NCBI GenBank assembly: GCA_037975125.1
Contig: JAJQOW010000024.1
Span: forward strand, 830,501 to 894,500
DNA: 64,000 nucleotides
Direction: 5' to 3'
Origin: Latrodectus hesperus
Taxonomy: Eukaryota > Arthropoda > Arachnida > Araneae > Theridiidae
Below are positions 27,621 to 38,600 of this stretch, piece by piece. The position numbers were made by a program, and so were the translations under genes. The notes below the pieces were generated by a model that worked only from the letters and a program-made list of their open reading frames with translations, was not told the origin of the DNA and did not search any database. Every line of letters begins with the position of its first letter. The first letter of the stretch is position 1.

Positions 27621-29323
27621 TTGGAAATAAAATTCATGACGTACAGTTTTTTTTACGAAATAAGAAATATTTTCAATAACCAGTAGTTTAATTTGTTGAT
27701 AATTAAATGCATAGATTCCAAATATTTTTGAAAACTCGTCTGTTAATGCATATGTCTCATTTTATATGATTTTAAGTTAATTATAAATGTGTTTTAAAAT
27801 ACCTATTTCTACCCACCAAAACCTACAAACGCCGCCAATTTCTTAGTAATTTGCTCAAGTGACAAAGTTTACTCTTGAACTTGCATTCTTCTCTCTCTTT
27901 TTCTACATTACACCACTGAAGAAAGAACTGGCTCTTCAGAAAGTTTAATGCTTGCATAATGTTAACACAATAGTGTTCGGTTGAGTGAAATGTTAATTCT
28001 TCTATTCTCCTAACATAAAGTGACAATTTTTTCATCAAAGATACCGGGTCCCAAATCATTTTTTATGTTCTATTTTACCAACTGACTATTTTTCTAAGCA
28101 AAGATATTAAATTTTGGTGGTTATTTTATCATTTCGAACAAAGAGCTATAATTACGAGGTCAATGTCATATATATCTGAATTCTTGCTTGCTATATAATA
28201 TTACAGATGGACATTTAATAGTATGAAAGTTTATGCATAAGGTTTGCATACAAACCATCTTAACATGAAGATCTTCAGCGGAAGTTCAGTATCAACTAAA
28301 CTATATTTCAGATACTATACAATGGTCCCAGAAGACATTGGTTAAATTTTTTTCACTATAAATTGTAATAGGTATGTAGTTTTAGATAAATATTTTCACT
28401 GTATTTTTAGATAATATTTCAGAATGACTTATTTAATAGTGGTTGCTTAGGAAGTTCGTTTATGAGACTGAATTTCTTACCAGAGCATTTCTGACTTTGA
28501 CAGGTGTTTAATAGTAGACAAGTGAAAATGCAGTTTTAATCAATCACAGTATTGCTACAAGTGTCTGTTGAGATGCCATGAATGTCTGATGAATAAGAAA
28601 TCAATGGATTCATGATGGTCATACAAAATAACATGTTCAGTTCAGATGTTCGCTCTCTTTGACAATCCAGAAGATTGGCATGCTATTAGTATAAATAATA
28701 CAGGCATGTCCTGAATCTTGAATGAAAAAATGGGATTGTGTTTAAGAAGATGCATTTCTTTACCAATTGTTTGACGACGTTTGTAGCAACGGAGTCTGTC
28801 AGCATGAATCACCAGATGAATCCTATTCTATTTACTGTATCATGACGATCACGTGTTAATATCTCGTCGATACAATTTAGCTACAAAAATTGAATTCATA
28901 TGATATCAGCATACTTATCTTACCACCTGATTTGAAAGTGTGGTATGCCATTACATACACATCTCGTTTACCTATTATTCGGATTGATGATGTCATGTTA
29001 TATGTCACTTGGTTTCAATAAGATAATGTAGATCCATATTTTACTATTAGTGTTCAGACCATTCTTATAATAATAAATATGTTCTGTGATTATCCATGGT
29101 CGAGACGTTTTTTAGAGTTTTCATAAATAAAATTTATAAATAATAAAACATTTTTATAAATAATAAAATGTATAATTACAATAATAATAGTCTCATAAAT
29201 AAAGAATTAGAGGTTTCATAAAACAAAAAGGCGTCTGATCAAAGTTACCAAAAAAAGTACTAATTGATTACCACAAATTCAATTACTGCAGTTAATAAAT
29301 GGAGGGATCGTGTGGGGAAAAGC

Positions 29324-29325
<2 letters not shown>
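27621..29325. other. mostly unrecognised; a slightly GC-richer part at 28.4-29.0 kb
   Basis: The stretch 28440-29040 is less AT-rich than its flanks and may be an old transposon. I found no catalytic block or terminal repeats to support that. The 78-codon minus frame 27823-28059 has no recognised domain. Confidence 0.35.

Positions 29326-29386
<61 letters not shown>
29326..29386. repeat. (TA)n microsatellite
   Basis: About 60 bp of uninterrupted TA. Confidence 0.97.
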
Positions 29387-29390
<4 letters not shown>

Positions 29391-30159
29391 GAGTATGTGT
29401 AAGTAAGTCATTTATAACATTTATGAGTTTAAAAACAATTATAATAACATATAATATGAAAATAATTTGTTGCTTTTCATAAGATATTTTAAAAAGAATC
29501 GCTAATTTTATTTTAACAATTTTAAGTATTTTTTAAATTTTTTTGCTTGATTTAACGCGTATTCATTAATGTAGATTTCTAATGAGTTTGAAGTTGCAAT
29601 ATTTTTAACCGCAATAAGTAACATGGTGAAATTTTTATGACATCTTTCAAATGTGAATTATTGTTAGTTTTTGTTTCTGCCGTGTTTAAACATGATAATT
29701 AATTTTATAGTTGCTATAAAATCAGTAAATTAAATACATGGAGATATATATTTTTGATAAATAAAATCAACAATTAAAGAAACTAACTAGGTAAGTACAA
29801 TAATTACTTTTAATCTCAAAAATGCAATTTCCGCATTACAAAAAACTGCGATTTTTAGCATATATTTAGCAGCATGTGCAAAAATACGAATATTATTCCT
29901 AACTCTTAAATTGTTTCTATAAAAAAGCCATTTTTGTGTAAATTTACATTTTAAATAAATAAATATAATTCGGGTAACATTGGCCGAAATAAAAGTGCAA
30001 TCAAATAATATGTTAATTTTGAAAATTGACAAAGGTAAAAAAATAAACTTTTGAAGATTTTAGTTGCTATAGGAAATATGAAATTGAGTTTTGGTAAAAT
30101 TAAAATAATAAAAATATACAAATGTTTCTATACCAAGAAATATGGGAACATTTTAGATA
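29387..30159. other. AT-rich stretch, nothing recognised
   Basis: Host-like sequence up to the LINE target-site duplication. The 81-codon minus frame 29787-30032 shows no motif. Confidence 0.5.
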
Positions 30160-30166
30160 AGATTTT
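30160..30166. repeat. LINE target-site duplication, left copy
   Basis: AGATTTT lies directly outside the (GTT)n tail and is repeated at 34219-34225, directly outside the other end. The 7-bp match is perfect. Confidence 0.7.
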
Positions 30167-30194
30167 GTTGTTGTTGTTGTTGCTTATCCTCCAT

Positions 30195-30211
30195 GTCTGA
30201 CGGAGTCAGAC
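30195..30211 (-). promoter_or_regulatory. LINE 3'-terminal hairpin
   Basis: GTCTGAC-GGA-GTCAGAC is a perfect 7-bp stem with a 3-base loop. On the sense strand it overlaps the pol stop codon and is followed after 9 bases by ATAAG(CAA)n. In several LINE groups a 3' stem-loop is what the RT recognises; that role here is inference. Confidence 0.6.
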
Positions 30212-33200
30212 TAGATTCACGAGTTCGTTGACTGTAAGGAAGTCGAAGACTAAAAGAGGATTGCTAAAGAGATCCTCCCTAGAGAGACCCATGCAATCCA
30301 AAAGATGCTCAGGAGAAGCCTGATGATTTTGGCACTTGGTGCAGGTGACGAAAGTTTTCCTGCCCTCGTTGAAAGTGAGGCACTTAATATGACCGCTAGC
30401 AAGTCTTGAGAGAACAGTCCGGGTACGTCTGTCACACGGGAGGTCAAGGGACAAACCCGGTTTTGATCCCTTGTACCAATTATGGGTGGGGGGTGTTTTC
30501 CACTCCTCCGAGATTTTTGATTTTTCCCGGGAGTATAACTCCAGAAAAGTAAGTGTGGAAGAGGGAGTATTTGAAATCCTGCAACCCTCCTTAGCAAGAT
30601 TATCGGCCATTTCATTCCCGTGGAGATTCACGTGTGAAGGTATCCATTGCAAGTGAACATCATGATTAAGTGAAATGAGTTTTAATTTAAGCAGGATAGA
30701 GTTGCTGATCTTGTCGCCTATAAGAAGCCAATTACTAAGATGGTGGAAAGAACTACGGCTGTCAGACAAGATCCATAGGTCACCATAATCCTCTTCAGAA
30801 AGAATAGCTTCTAGTCCCAGGTCTATTGCAATCAATTCACTTCTGAAGACAGAGCAGTGATTGGGATTACGATGAGAAAGAGTCAAATTGGTGTGAGGGG
30901 TTTCAATATATATGCCAATACCTGCTAGAATATCAATTTTACTACCATCAGTGAAGATTTTGATGGCATTGTTAGGAATGTGGCTTAGGTTTTCCAAGGT
31001 CAGTTGTCTAAGATGTTCTGGGATGTAGTCTTTCTTATTAACATGAGTACTTAAGTTAAAGTGAAAGTAAACCCTGGGGAGTCCTTCTGCAGGATTCAAG
31101 CAGCACTGTATTGAGTTGGGTTCAACATTACTATTAGGTAGTTGAAGACAGACGGCCAGACTGAAAGGGCTGTCCTTCTTTAATCTTTGATGATTACTCC
31201 AGCTGTTAAGATACATGGAGGTCTTGTTGCAGAGGCCATAACTAGAGAGTTTATTATAGTATTTAACAAGACCAGCTTGTCTTCTAGTATGGAGCGGCTG
31301 CAAGTCGGCCTCAAAAAGAACAATATCAGAAGGACAGCTATGTCTTAAGCCAGTGATAATCCGGGCAGCACTTAATTGAACTTGTTCTAACTTCTTAAGG
31401 TTAGTTTTGGATGCGCAACAATAAATTGGGAAACCATATTTAAGTATAGGCCGAATGAAAGTCATATATGTTGTTCTAAGGGTTGTTGCATCGGCTCCCC
31501 AGTCGCTACCCGCAATATATTTAAGAATGGTAAGACGTTTTCTACTTTTCAATACAATGTGTTCGATATGCTTGTTAGTAGTGCACTCTTGATCCAGAAT
31601 AAATCCCAGATATTTGGGGTGCTTCTCATAAGTGAGATTCTGTCCCTCCAACTTCAGTTGTGGTTGATAATTATATATACGCTTATTGGTTGTGAAGAAA
31701 GTAGCAATTGATTTGCGAGGATTAAAACTGATTTTATGTTCCTTGGCAAAGTTGGACACAGCTACAAGAGAATTATTAATTCTCGATTCAATATCATTAA
31801 TATTGTTTCCTGAGCTCCAGAGTACAATGTCGTCTGCAAACAGTCCCACCCTAACTCTGGTAGAATTCAGTTTTTCAATGCCAGATAAAAACATCGTGAA
31901 AAGAGTAGGGCTAAGCACTGACCCCTGAGGAACACCTTGGCTGAGCTTAAATGGTCCTGAAAGAGACTTGTTAACCTTCACCTTGATAGATCTGTGTTGT
32001 AGAAAGTCTGCGATCCATGTTAAAGCATTGCCACAGATTTTGAAATAATCGTGAAGTTTGATAATCAGTTTATCTTTCCAAACTCTATCGAAGGCCTTTG
32101 TGAGGTCCAGAAAAGCGGCCACGGAGTGGTGAGTGGGTTTGATATTCTGGGTATCTCTAATGGATTGACAGAAATATAAAATTTGGTCTGTAGTGCTGTG
32201 AACTTTTCTAAAGCCATATTGCTCACTAGGCAGTAGATTGTTTTTATCCAGATAACACTGTACTCTTATTAAAATCATTTTCTCCATGATTTTGCAAGGC
32301 ATGTTCGTCAGTGCGATTGGTCTAAAATCTTCAGGAGAACAAGACTTCTTGCCAGGTTTTTTGATTGGGATGATGGTGGCTCTTTTCCATTCGGTGGGCA
32401 GTTGACCCTTAATCCAAGATTGATTGAATATGTCAAGACTTCTGTTTTTCCCCTTCTGACCAAGATTTTCAAGCATTTGTCCATGAAGGCCATCAGGACC
32501 AGGAGTTTTACTCAGATCCAGGAATTCCATTGCACAGAGTAATTCTTGTTGAGAGAAGGGTTTGGTCAAAATCGAGTCCCCACTATCAGAAGTGCGACAG
32601 CCATGAATGATTTTTCTAGCTTTAATCAAAGTCGGTCGATTATCACCTGTAAAATCAAGCCTACTAATCATTTGGTAATGGGCAGCTAAACCATCAGCTG
32701 CTGATTTATCATCGGGGAAGGCCTGTCCAAATATATCTTTCACAGAGTTACATTCTTCATACTGCTTTTGCTGTTTGTTAATGCCTTTAATAATTCTCCA
32801 AAGTTTTGAATTTGAAGTCCTTGCATCTAATGTGCTGCACATTTCCATCCACCTTGATCCTTTCTGGTGGGCATATTTCGACTTTATTTCGGCATTAATT
32901 TGATTTATCTCAGTTCTTGCACCATTCCCCCTTTCATTTAGAGTATCTAACAAGAGTTTTCTCTTTTCGAGGAGGGGTTTAATGGCAGAAGAGTTATGTG
33001 TGTATAAAGGGATGTAGCGTTTTACATTGCCTCTAGGAATATTTAACTTAGCGTTGTTGAGGACGATTTGCTTGAATTTCACCCAATTATCATTAAGATC
33101 TTCAGTCAAAGGTTCCAAATCCAGACTACAATCGATGGACTTCCTTAATGAGTCCCAATTAGCTTTTTTGAAGTTCCAAAATTTTTCCTTGGAGAATGAA

Positions 33201-33394
33201 ACTCTTTGTCTTTTCTTAAATTCGATGAGGATTGGCAAGTGGTCGCTACCAATGTTATCCAGTACAGACCAAGTGCATTGAGGAAAAACCTCAGCACTGG
33301 TTATCGCAATATCCAAAGCTTCAGATGAATTATAGCTAAAGGAGTTGTGAGTGGGGCCATCATTTAGGATGAGAAAATTATTGTCATCCATCAA
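30206..33394 (-). CDS. LINE pol protein, main part: end of endonuclease, RT, RNase H, CCHC
   Basis: This is a 1062-residue frame continuous with the 185-codon frame upstream. Together they would be 1263 codons, split only by the TGA at 33437-33439. Residues 28-52 hold the end of the endonuclease (SDHLP, D51 H52). RT spans about 280-570: FLDLTKAFD at 428-436, GVPQGSVLSP at 487-496 and the catalytic FADD at 519-522. RNase H runs from about 811 to 935 with all expected acidic residues: TDGS D816, E853, SDS D878, then H921 and D931. A C-x2-C-x8-H-x3-C motif lies at C1018, C1021, H1030 and C1034. The protein would nick target DNA, prime reverse transcription from the nick and remove template RNA. 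The ATG at 33394 is only the first after the stop; the native start is at 33994. It resembles the pol of transposons often annotated as X-element, BS or R1. Confidence 0.93.
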   Translation of the reverse strand: MMDDNNFLILNDGPTHNSFSYNSSEALDIAITSAEVFPQCTWSVLDNIGSDHLPILIEFKKRQRVSFSKEKFWNFKKANWDSLRKSIDCSLDLEPLTEDLNDNWVKFKQIVLNNAKLNIPRGNVKRYIPLYTHNSSAIKPLLEKRKLLLDTLNERGNGARTEINQINAEIKSKYAHQKGSRWMEMCSTLDARTSNSKLWRIIKGINKQQKQYEECNSVKDIFGQAFPDDKSAADGLAAHYQMISRLDFTGDNRPTLIKARKIIHGCRTSDSGDSILTKPFSQQELLCAMEFLDLSKTPGPDGLHGQMLENLGQKGKNRSLDIFNQSWIKGQLPTEWKRATIIPIKKPGKKSCSPEDFRPIALTNMPCKIMEKMILIRVQCYLDKNNLLPSEQYGFRKVHSTTDQILYFCQSIRDTQNIKPTHHSVAAFLDLTKAFDRVWKDKLIIKLHDYFKICGNALTWIADFLQHRSIKVKVNKSLSGPFKLSQGVPQGSVLSPTLFTMFLSGIEKLNSTRVRVGLFADDIVLWSSGNNINDIESRINNSLVAVSNFAKEHKISFNPRKSIATFFTTNKRIYNYQPQLKLEGQNLTYEKHPKYLGFILDQECTTNKHIEHIVLKSRKRLTILKYIAGSDWGADATTLRTTYMTFIRPILKYGFPIYCCASKTNLKKLEQVQLSAARIITGLRHSCPSDIVLFEADLQPLHTRRQAGLVKYYNKLSSYGLCNKTSMYLNSWSNHQRLKKDSPFSLAVCLQLPNSNVEPNSIQCCLNPAEGLPRVYFHFNLSTHVNKKDYIPEHLRQLTLENLSHIPNNAIKIFTDGSKIDILAGIGIYIETPHTNLTLSHRNPNHCSVFRSELIAIDLGLEAILSEEDYGDLWILSDSRSSFHHLSNWLLIGDKISNSILLKLKLISLNHDVHLQWIPSHVNLHGNEMADNLAKEGCRISNTPSSTLTFLELYSREKSKISEEWKTPPTHNWYKGSKPGLSLDLPCDRRTRTVLSRLASGHIKCLTFNEGRKTFVTCTKCQNHQASPEHLLDCMGLSREDLFSNPLLVFDFLTVNELVNLV

Positions 33395-33436
33395 TTGAAG
33401 AATATCTTCGCCTCTTGTGTTATTACAAGAACATCT

Positions 33437-33994
33437 TCAGGCAGAATGTTTAGCGTTAAGATCACCCAGAACGATAGAGTTCTTATTCAAAAGGTTTGCC
33501 AAATTGGTAGGAAAGTGCTTAGAGTTGGGGGGATGGTAAACATTGAAGATATGAAAGGGTTTACCTCTCCAAAAAATCTCAATGCGCTGGATTTCAAGAT
33601 CCGAAGATTGGACAATTGAAGTGTCAATACTTTGATATTTAACATTCCTAATGAAAAAGGCTAAGCCTCCTCCACCCTTGGTTGTTCTATCAGTTCTATA
33701 AATGTCGAAACCCTTGATCTTAAGAACTGAAGTTTTCTTCAGTTTTGTTTCCTGTACAGCAACAATCTGGATGTCTCTGTTTATTGCAATTTCAAATAAT
33801 TGGTCCAATTTAGTTCTCGTCGCCGGAGTAGTCAAACCGCTTATATTGCAATGCAATATTTTCAAGGTTTTAGAAACTTGTGGAGACTGTGGTATACTTA
33901 TCGGACGAGGTCCTCTGCCTAAACCTCGAGCGCGTCCCTGATTAGTCTGCGCGACGGACGATGCAGCATCAAAATCAACAGTCAACGAAGTCAT
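33437..33994 (-). CDS. LINE pol protein, N-terminal endonuclease part (ends at premature TGA)
   Basis: An exonuclease/endonuclease/phosphatase-type nuclease covers about residues 43-185. It has the conserved N50 in LHCNISGL, E82 in VQETKL, the ribbon GGGGLAFFIR at 107-116 and GDLNAKHSA at 177-185. The remaining D and H residues of the active site lie beyond the stop, in the next segment. The first 40 residues are rich in R, G and P (GRARGLGRGPRP) and are probably disordered and basic. ATG 33994 is chosen because an in-frame TAA lies just upstream and homology begins soon after. The frame is the same as in the main part, so the break is a nonsense mutation rather than an indel. At this site relatives usually carry Trp, so TGG to TGA is the likely change. 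Confidence 0.9.
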   Translation of the reverse strand: MTSLTVDFDAASSVAQTNQGRARGLGRGPRPISIPQSPQVSKTLKILHCNISGLTTPATRTKLDQLFEIAINRDIQIVAVQETKLKKTSVLKIKGFDIYRTDRTTKGGGGLAFFIRNVKYQSIDTSIVQSSDLEIQRIEIFWRGKPFHIFNVYHPPNSKHFPTNLANLLNKNSIVLGDLNAKHSA

Positions 33995-34218
33995 TGGAGA
34001 GGGAATGTGCAGCTTCTGTTAGACCAAGGCCCGGAGCACCAGGAGGTAGAAGTCTGTCTTGGCTCCTTCGCCTACTGATATTTAGCTGGGCATAATGGAA
34101 TGGCCTTCACGCCTTTTGTGGCCCTACCAGGAGTAAACTCCCGACGTACTTCGCCCATTTCGCCTAGGGTCACCCTCCCGTCACGATGAGGCAAACAGTA
34201 GGGCTTGGGAGGGAGATG
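33995..34218 (-). promoter_or_regulatory. LINE 5' UTR (likely internal promoter region)
   Basis: About 220 bp is distinctly GC-rich compared with the flanks and ends exactly at the target-site duplication. LINEs of this kind carry their promoter inside the 5' UTR. I see no TATA box, and no single promoter motif is certain. Confidence 0.55.
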
Positions 34219-34225
34219 AGATTTT
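34219..34225. repeat. LINE target-site duplication, right copy
   Basis: AGATTTT, identical to 30160-30166. AT-rich host-like sequence follows at once. Confidence 0.7.
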
Positions 34226-35921
34226 AAATATACGATTCAGATCTATAACGGGATGCATTTAAAAAGTATAAAATTCCATAACTATAAGGAAAAAATAGAA
34301 ATTAGCCCTTGATAATTCATTATATCAATAGAGACATTCATAAAATCTGTTGCTTTTAAACCGCAATAAAATGAAACAAGGAAAAATTTTTAGATACATT
34401 TTTTTCACGTTAAACATATTTTATTGTTTTAAAACGTTATATTTCAAATTTATGCAAATATTAAGATCATAATTAATCCTTATTACAAAAATATATTTTT
34501 GGCTTTATGATATTTCGATAGTAGAAAATTGCCAATTTATTCCTAATAAAAAGAATATTCGACACTATTTCTCTAGAATTAAATAATTTCTATGTTAATA
34601 TTGCTACAATAGAAATAGAATAAAGACAATTTTATTTGCACATATATTCATGCTGCTTGACATTTACACATTTTCTAGCGCTTACAAAAAATAATATCAT
34701 TTATGGTTAACTGAATAATAATTAGAACTTAATAATGATTATAACATTAGCGACAATATTAATAAAGCTAACATAACAATACTAATGCAAATGAAATAAT
34801 ATTAATCAACAATAATGAAAAAAATATTGCATACAGATATTAACATTTTGTATGACGAATAAATTTTTTGATAAAAAACATAGAACTCTCGCTTGTGGTA
34901 TTTTTTCGGTATTGTGAATTTGTAGAATAAGTACATTATAAGGAATGAAATTTGAACTCTTCAAATAATTTGTAATTAGCTCGTGGTTGCATTTGTTCTA
35001 AACTAGGCAAATTTGATGTGATTAATAATTTCTGAATGCAAAAAAGATTGCTATAAATATCTTGGTAGTTAAACTAATATCGTGTTAATTAGTAATTATG
35101 ATATTATTAGAATAATGGAAGTTGGCATTAAAAACGTGTTGAGAATAATAAATGTTGTATTCAATTATAATGAAATTCTGTGGTTACCTTTATAAAAGTA
35201 TAATTTCCTCTTCATAATATTATTATACATTTTTGTGACATTTGTATGTTATTTTTTTGTTAATATTTTTCGACTTTATAGGAATTTGTTGGTTCAAAAC
35301 TACAAGAAACATTTTAAAGCCGGATACTTGATAAAATAATAAAAGTAAAACCAAACCAGTGGTGTATATTTTTGAAAAAATACATTTTTAATAATGTGAA
35401 AAATTTAAAAGATTTCCTTTTCTTGTTGGAATACTTTTTTACCTTCTGCTTTACTCAAAGATGCTGTATCGGATCCTAGATTTTTGTTACACCAGTAACT
35501 TGAAATAAAATGCACGATTTTTTCTTTTCTGAAAATTTAAATAGGTTTATTTATGGAATAAACGTGTCGAGCATTGGTGGTCTAAAGACCAGGAACGCAA
35601 CAGCTAAATTGTTTGCCAACAGCTGGTTCTAAATCGAATGTTTTCTTCATATTGTCTATGCGATGACAGGCACATTGTAAAATTACATTGAAAGTAATTA
35701 CAAGATTTCTTTGAGATTTAAGCAAATAACGTCAATAATTTAAATGCATTTTATTATTTTAGAAATTATTAAATAAGACAATGATCCATATGTTTTTCAA
35801 GTATTCAGTGTATTACTGACTTGTGTAGAAAGTAATAACTATAGTATATAAAATTGCTAATGTGAAAATATAATAAATTCCTTTCTTAATTAAAAATGTG
35901 AGTTTTTTATAATTTTTCAAG
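34226..35921. other. AT-rich stretch, nothing recognised
   Basis: No gene or repeat boundary seen between the LINE and the next SINE. Confidence 0.5.
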
Positions 35922-35929
35922 TGATATTT

Positions 35930-36319
35930 GTTGTTGTTGTTGTTACTAATGACACTTGGACAAGCCAAGCTCGCTATGCCTTGGCTATACGAATTTAAGT
36001 CAATTGGGAGCGTCTTTCGTTTTAATCAGAGCACCATGAAGGTGAAAGTACGACTTTTTGCTCTTCAAATCCTCCGATAGATGGCAGCACCAGAGGATCT
36101 ACTCGCTCAATTTTGGCATTGATCTGAAGGGGGAGTAAATTTCTCCAGACCACTGCACCCATGGTAACTGCTCAACGACCGACCACAGGACTTTCGATTT
36201 CACAGATTTAACGAGCACGTATATCGCATGTACTCGGTGGGTCTTTTGCGGCATTGGGAATCGAACCCCACCCTTCCGGATGGAAGGCCGACACCTTAAC
36301 CACTAGGCTACCACGGCCC
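35930..36319 (-). mobile_element. SINE type A, copy 1, full length with 8-bp duplication
   Basis: This 390-bp tRNA-derived SINE is flanked by TGATATTT (35922-35929 and 36320-36327). On the minus strand it starts GGGCCGTGGTAGCCTAGTGGTTAAGG, with A box TAGCCTAGTGG (plus-strand 36294-36318) and B box GGTTCGATTCCC (36255-36269). The body runs on to the 3' module shared with SINE B (from about 36064 to 35942). It ends with hairpin CTTGG-CTTGT-CCAAG, GTCATTAGTAA and (CAA)n. Polymerase III promoter boxes are intact. The tail resembles that of the LINE at 30167. Confidence 0.88.
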
Positions 36320-36327
36320 TGATATTT

Positions 36328-38600
36328 TTCTATTTTTCTAATTTTAACTATATGTTTTCATACAGTAACATGCATAAAAATGAATGTGTAAGACACTAAA
36401 CAAACAATTCAAAATACTCAGAATAATGGTTCGAAAAATTGATGTAAATACAACAAAATTAAAATTTTGTTCTATTTAAATTAAAGTATCCTATATTACT
36501 TTTCAGACATTAGAAACCTAAATATTTACACACTCATTACTTCTCATATAATATTCTTTGATCATATTGCAGAACAAATTAAAAATATCAACGACATTTG
36601 AGGTTAGGGTTACGAGTTCTGAAACTAAAATGGGGTATGGTTGCTTCAGAAGTATTACTTAATCTGTGCAACCATATTACTAATATAAGTATTTTTAAAT
36701 AAAAAAGGTATTGACAAATTCAATATAAAAATTCGAAATGTTTTTTACGCTAAAAGTGATCGATTAATTTCCCACCTCTTTTTAATTAATATATTATGCA
36801 ACATAATAAATTAAGCATTCTTCATTAAATTACCATATAGATGCATATTGTGGTTCAATACTTGAGACCCATTTTGCTTATGCTTACATAGCAACATCAT
36901 TGATGTATCCCAATAAATGAGTATTTATAGTGTATTTTTCCCTACATATGAATAGATTATTTCTTGACCACACATTCTTCATTAAAAATGATTAATAACA
37001 CTTTATGCAGTATACAGAAATAATATCATTATTTTGTTTTTCCTCCAAATATTTGTACAGACTTGAATTGAAATTGACTATAGGAATAAGTGAAATTTAT
37101 CCCAGAATATTAGTCTGTTGTTAATTTAAACTAAAAGTTATGTTTCCTTCCGAAATTTTGTGATAGCAGCGTTTGTAATTAGTCTAAATCGTGACTATTA
37201 CTGATTTGAGCTTCATGTAAGGTAGCTTATGAGGCTATGTAATTAAATTAAACGATGTAATAATCCATTCCAGAAAATTTATAGCTTCTACAACGGAAGT
37301 GTGTGTTTATTTTCCCCTTTTTAAAATTATCGTCTATGTGTAACCCCCAAGAATAGTCAACAGATTTTATTGCATTGGATCCTCTCTATTTTCTACTATC
37401 TCATGATTTAAATTTTATTTAAAATAACAATATTAACAATTTTTCAATTTCTGAAAGTTTTGATGTCTAAAAACAAAAATAAATTAGAAAATATATAAAC
37501 TCTAAAGCATATTCACTTTTGAGAAATGTCAAAACTACAAAAAAACTTTATTGTAACAGATAAAATAATTAAAACTACTTACAGTTTAGTCAACACTTTG
37601 TGTGACGCATAGTTGTGGTAAGTTATATCTTCTTTTTGATAATTGTCTCTTACTTTTTGAACTATAATTTAATTTATACTAATGAATAATTTATGACTTG
37701 TATTAAAAGTTTCAAAGTAAATCAATATGTTTAAAATCAATACCTCTCAAGATATCTAAAATGATATCTTCAATGACATGAAGACTTTAAGTAAAACTTA
37801 ATGTAGTTCATGTGCATAATGAAAATTTGCTCATGCAGGATTCACGCAGAGAAGCTTTTGGCAGTGAACGCATGTGACAACTTCTTCAGTGGAATGCTCA
37901 TTGCAATTATCTTTTGGGAGTGAAAAATCAATCACTCCCAAAATCTGTTATATAATTAAATGGAACTTTCTTATAAATATTATTTACTTTTTGAATTAAA
38001 AAACAATTTGCAGAAAATTGCTGGATGAAATCAGGGATGTAAATTAAAATCTGATTTATCTCGCTGTGGCCATTTTTCACCAAGAATGATACATCGAAAA
38101 GAAATTATTGCATAATGTCGATTCTGATGCAATTCGTAAATTTAACAATGAGATAGGAATCAAAACTATGAACAATCGAATAAGCACTAGAAAGCTGATC
38201 ATTCAATTATAACATCTCTACAAACTTATTGGAAAAATAGATATTATTTGTTTATTTTTTTAAACACCAAATAATTATTTTTTATTTTACATTAATGTAG
38301 AAGATTAAAAAATATTCAGATTTCAAATAACTATTTTATACTGATTTACACAAGCAACGATCATATGGATTATACTACTAAGCTAACCATAAAAATTTCT
38401 ACACTAAGAAAGAGACAATAAATTAGATGCTGTGACATCCAAATTACTAAGCTTTTCAACGTGATCTTGTCAAATAGAAAGCAGTAGTGATATTAATGTA
38501 TGTTTAAAGGAAGGAACTACATAGATATTTTTCATACACATATTGCTTTTGTATGTTGTTGCCCCATGAAAACCTGTTTCTGTACCCTGTATAAAAAGGT
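36328..38600. other. AT-rich stretch, nothing recognised
   Basis: No motif, repeat edge or RNA gene recognised. Confidence 0.5.

Larger units (their letters stand above)
30167..34218 (-). mobile_element. near-complete non-LTR retrotransposon (LINE), 4.05 kb
   Basis: On the minus strand the order is a GC-rich 5' UTR of about 220 bp (34218-33995), one long pol frame (33994-30206), a very short 3' end with a hairpin, and a (CAA)n tail (30167-30182). Matching 7-bp AGATTTT copies flank it, so both ends appear intact. The pol carries an apurinic-like endonuclease, RT, RNase H and a CCHC motif. That combination places it near the I/R1/LOA-type LINEs rather than classic Jockey, which lacks RNase H. 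No gag-like ORF1 precedes pol: a TAA stands in frame eight codons before the ATG, and the 5' UTR is too short for another gene. Apart from one stop codon it looks recent. Confidence 0.9.

Noticed and set aside
30250..33941. Several additional frames of 60-120 codons on both strands inside the LINE
   Set aside because: They are shadows of the pol gene, which has full domain support.
36250..36319. Possible tRNA gene on the minus strand
   Set aside because: It is the head of a SINE with target-site duplication, tail and a second copy.
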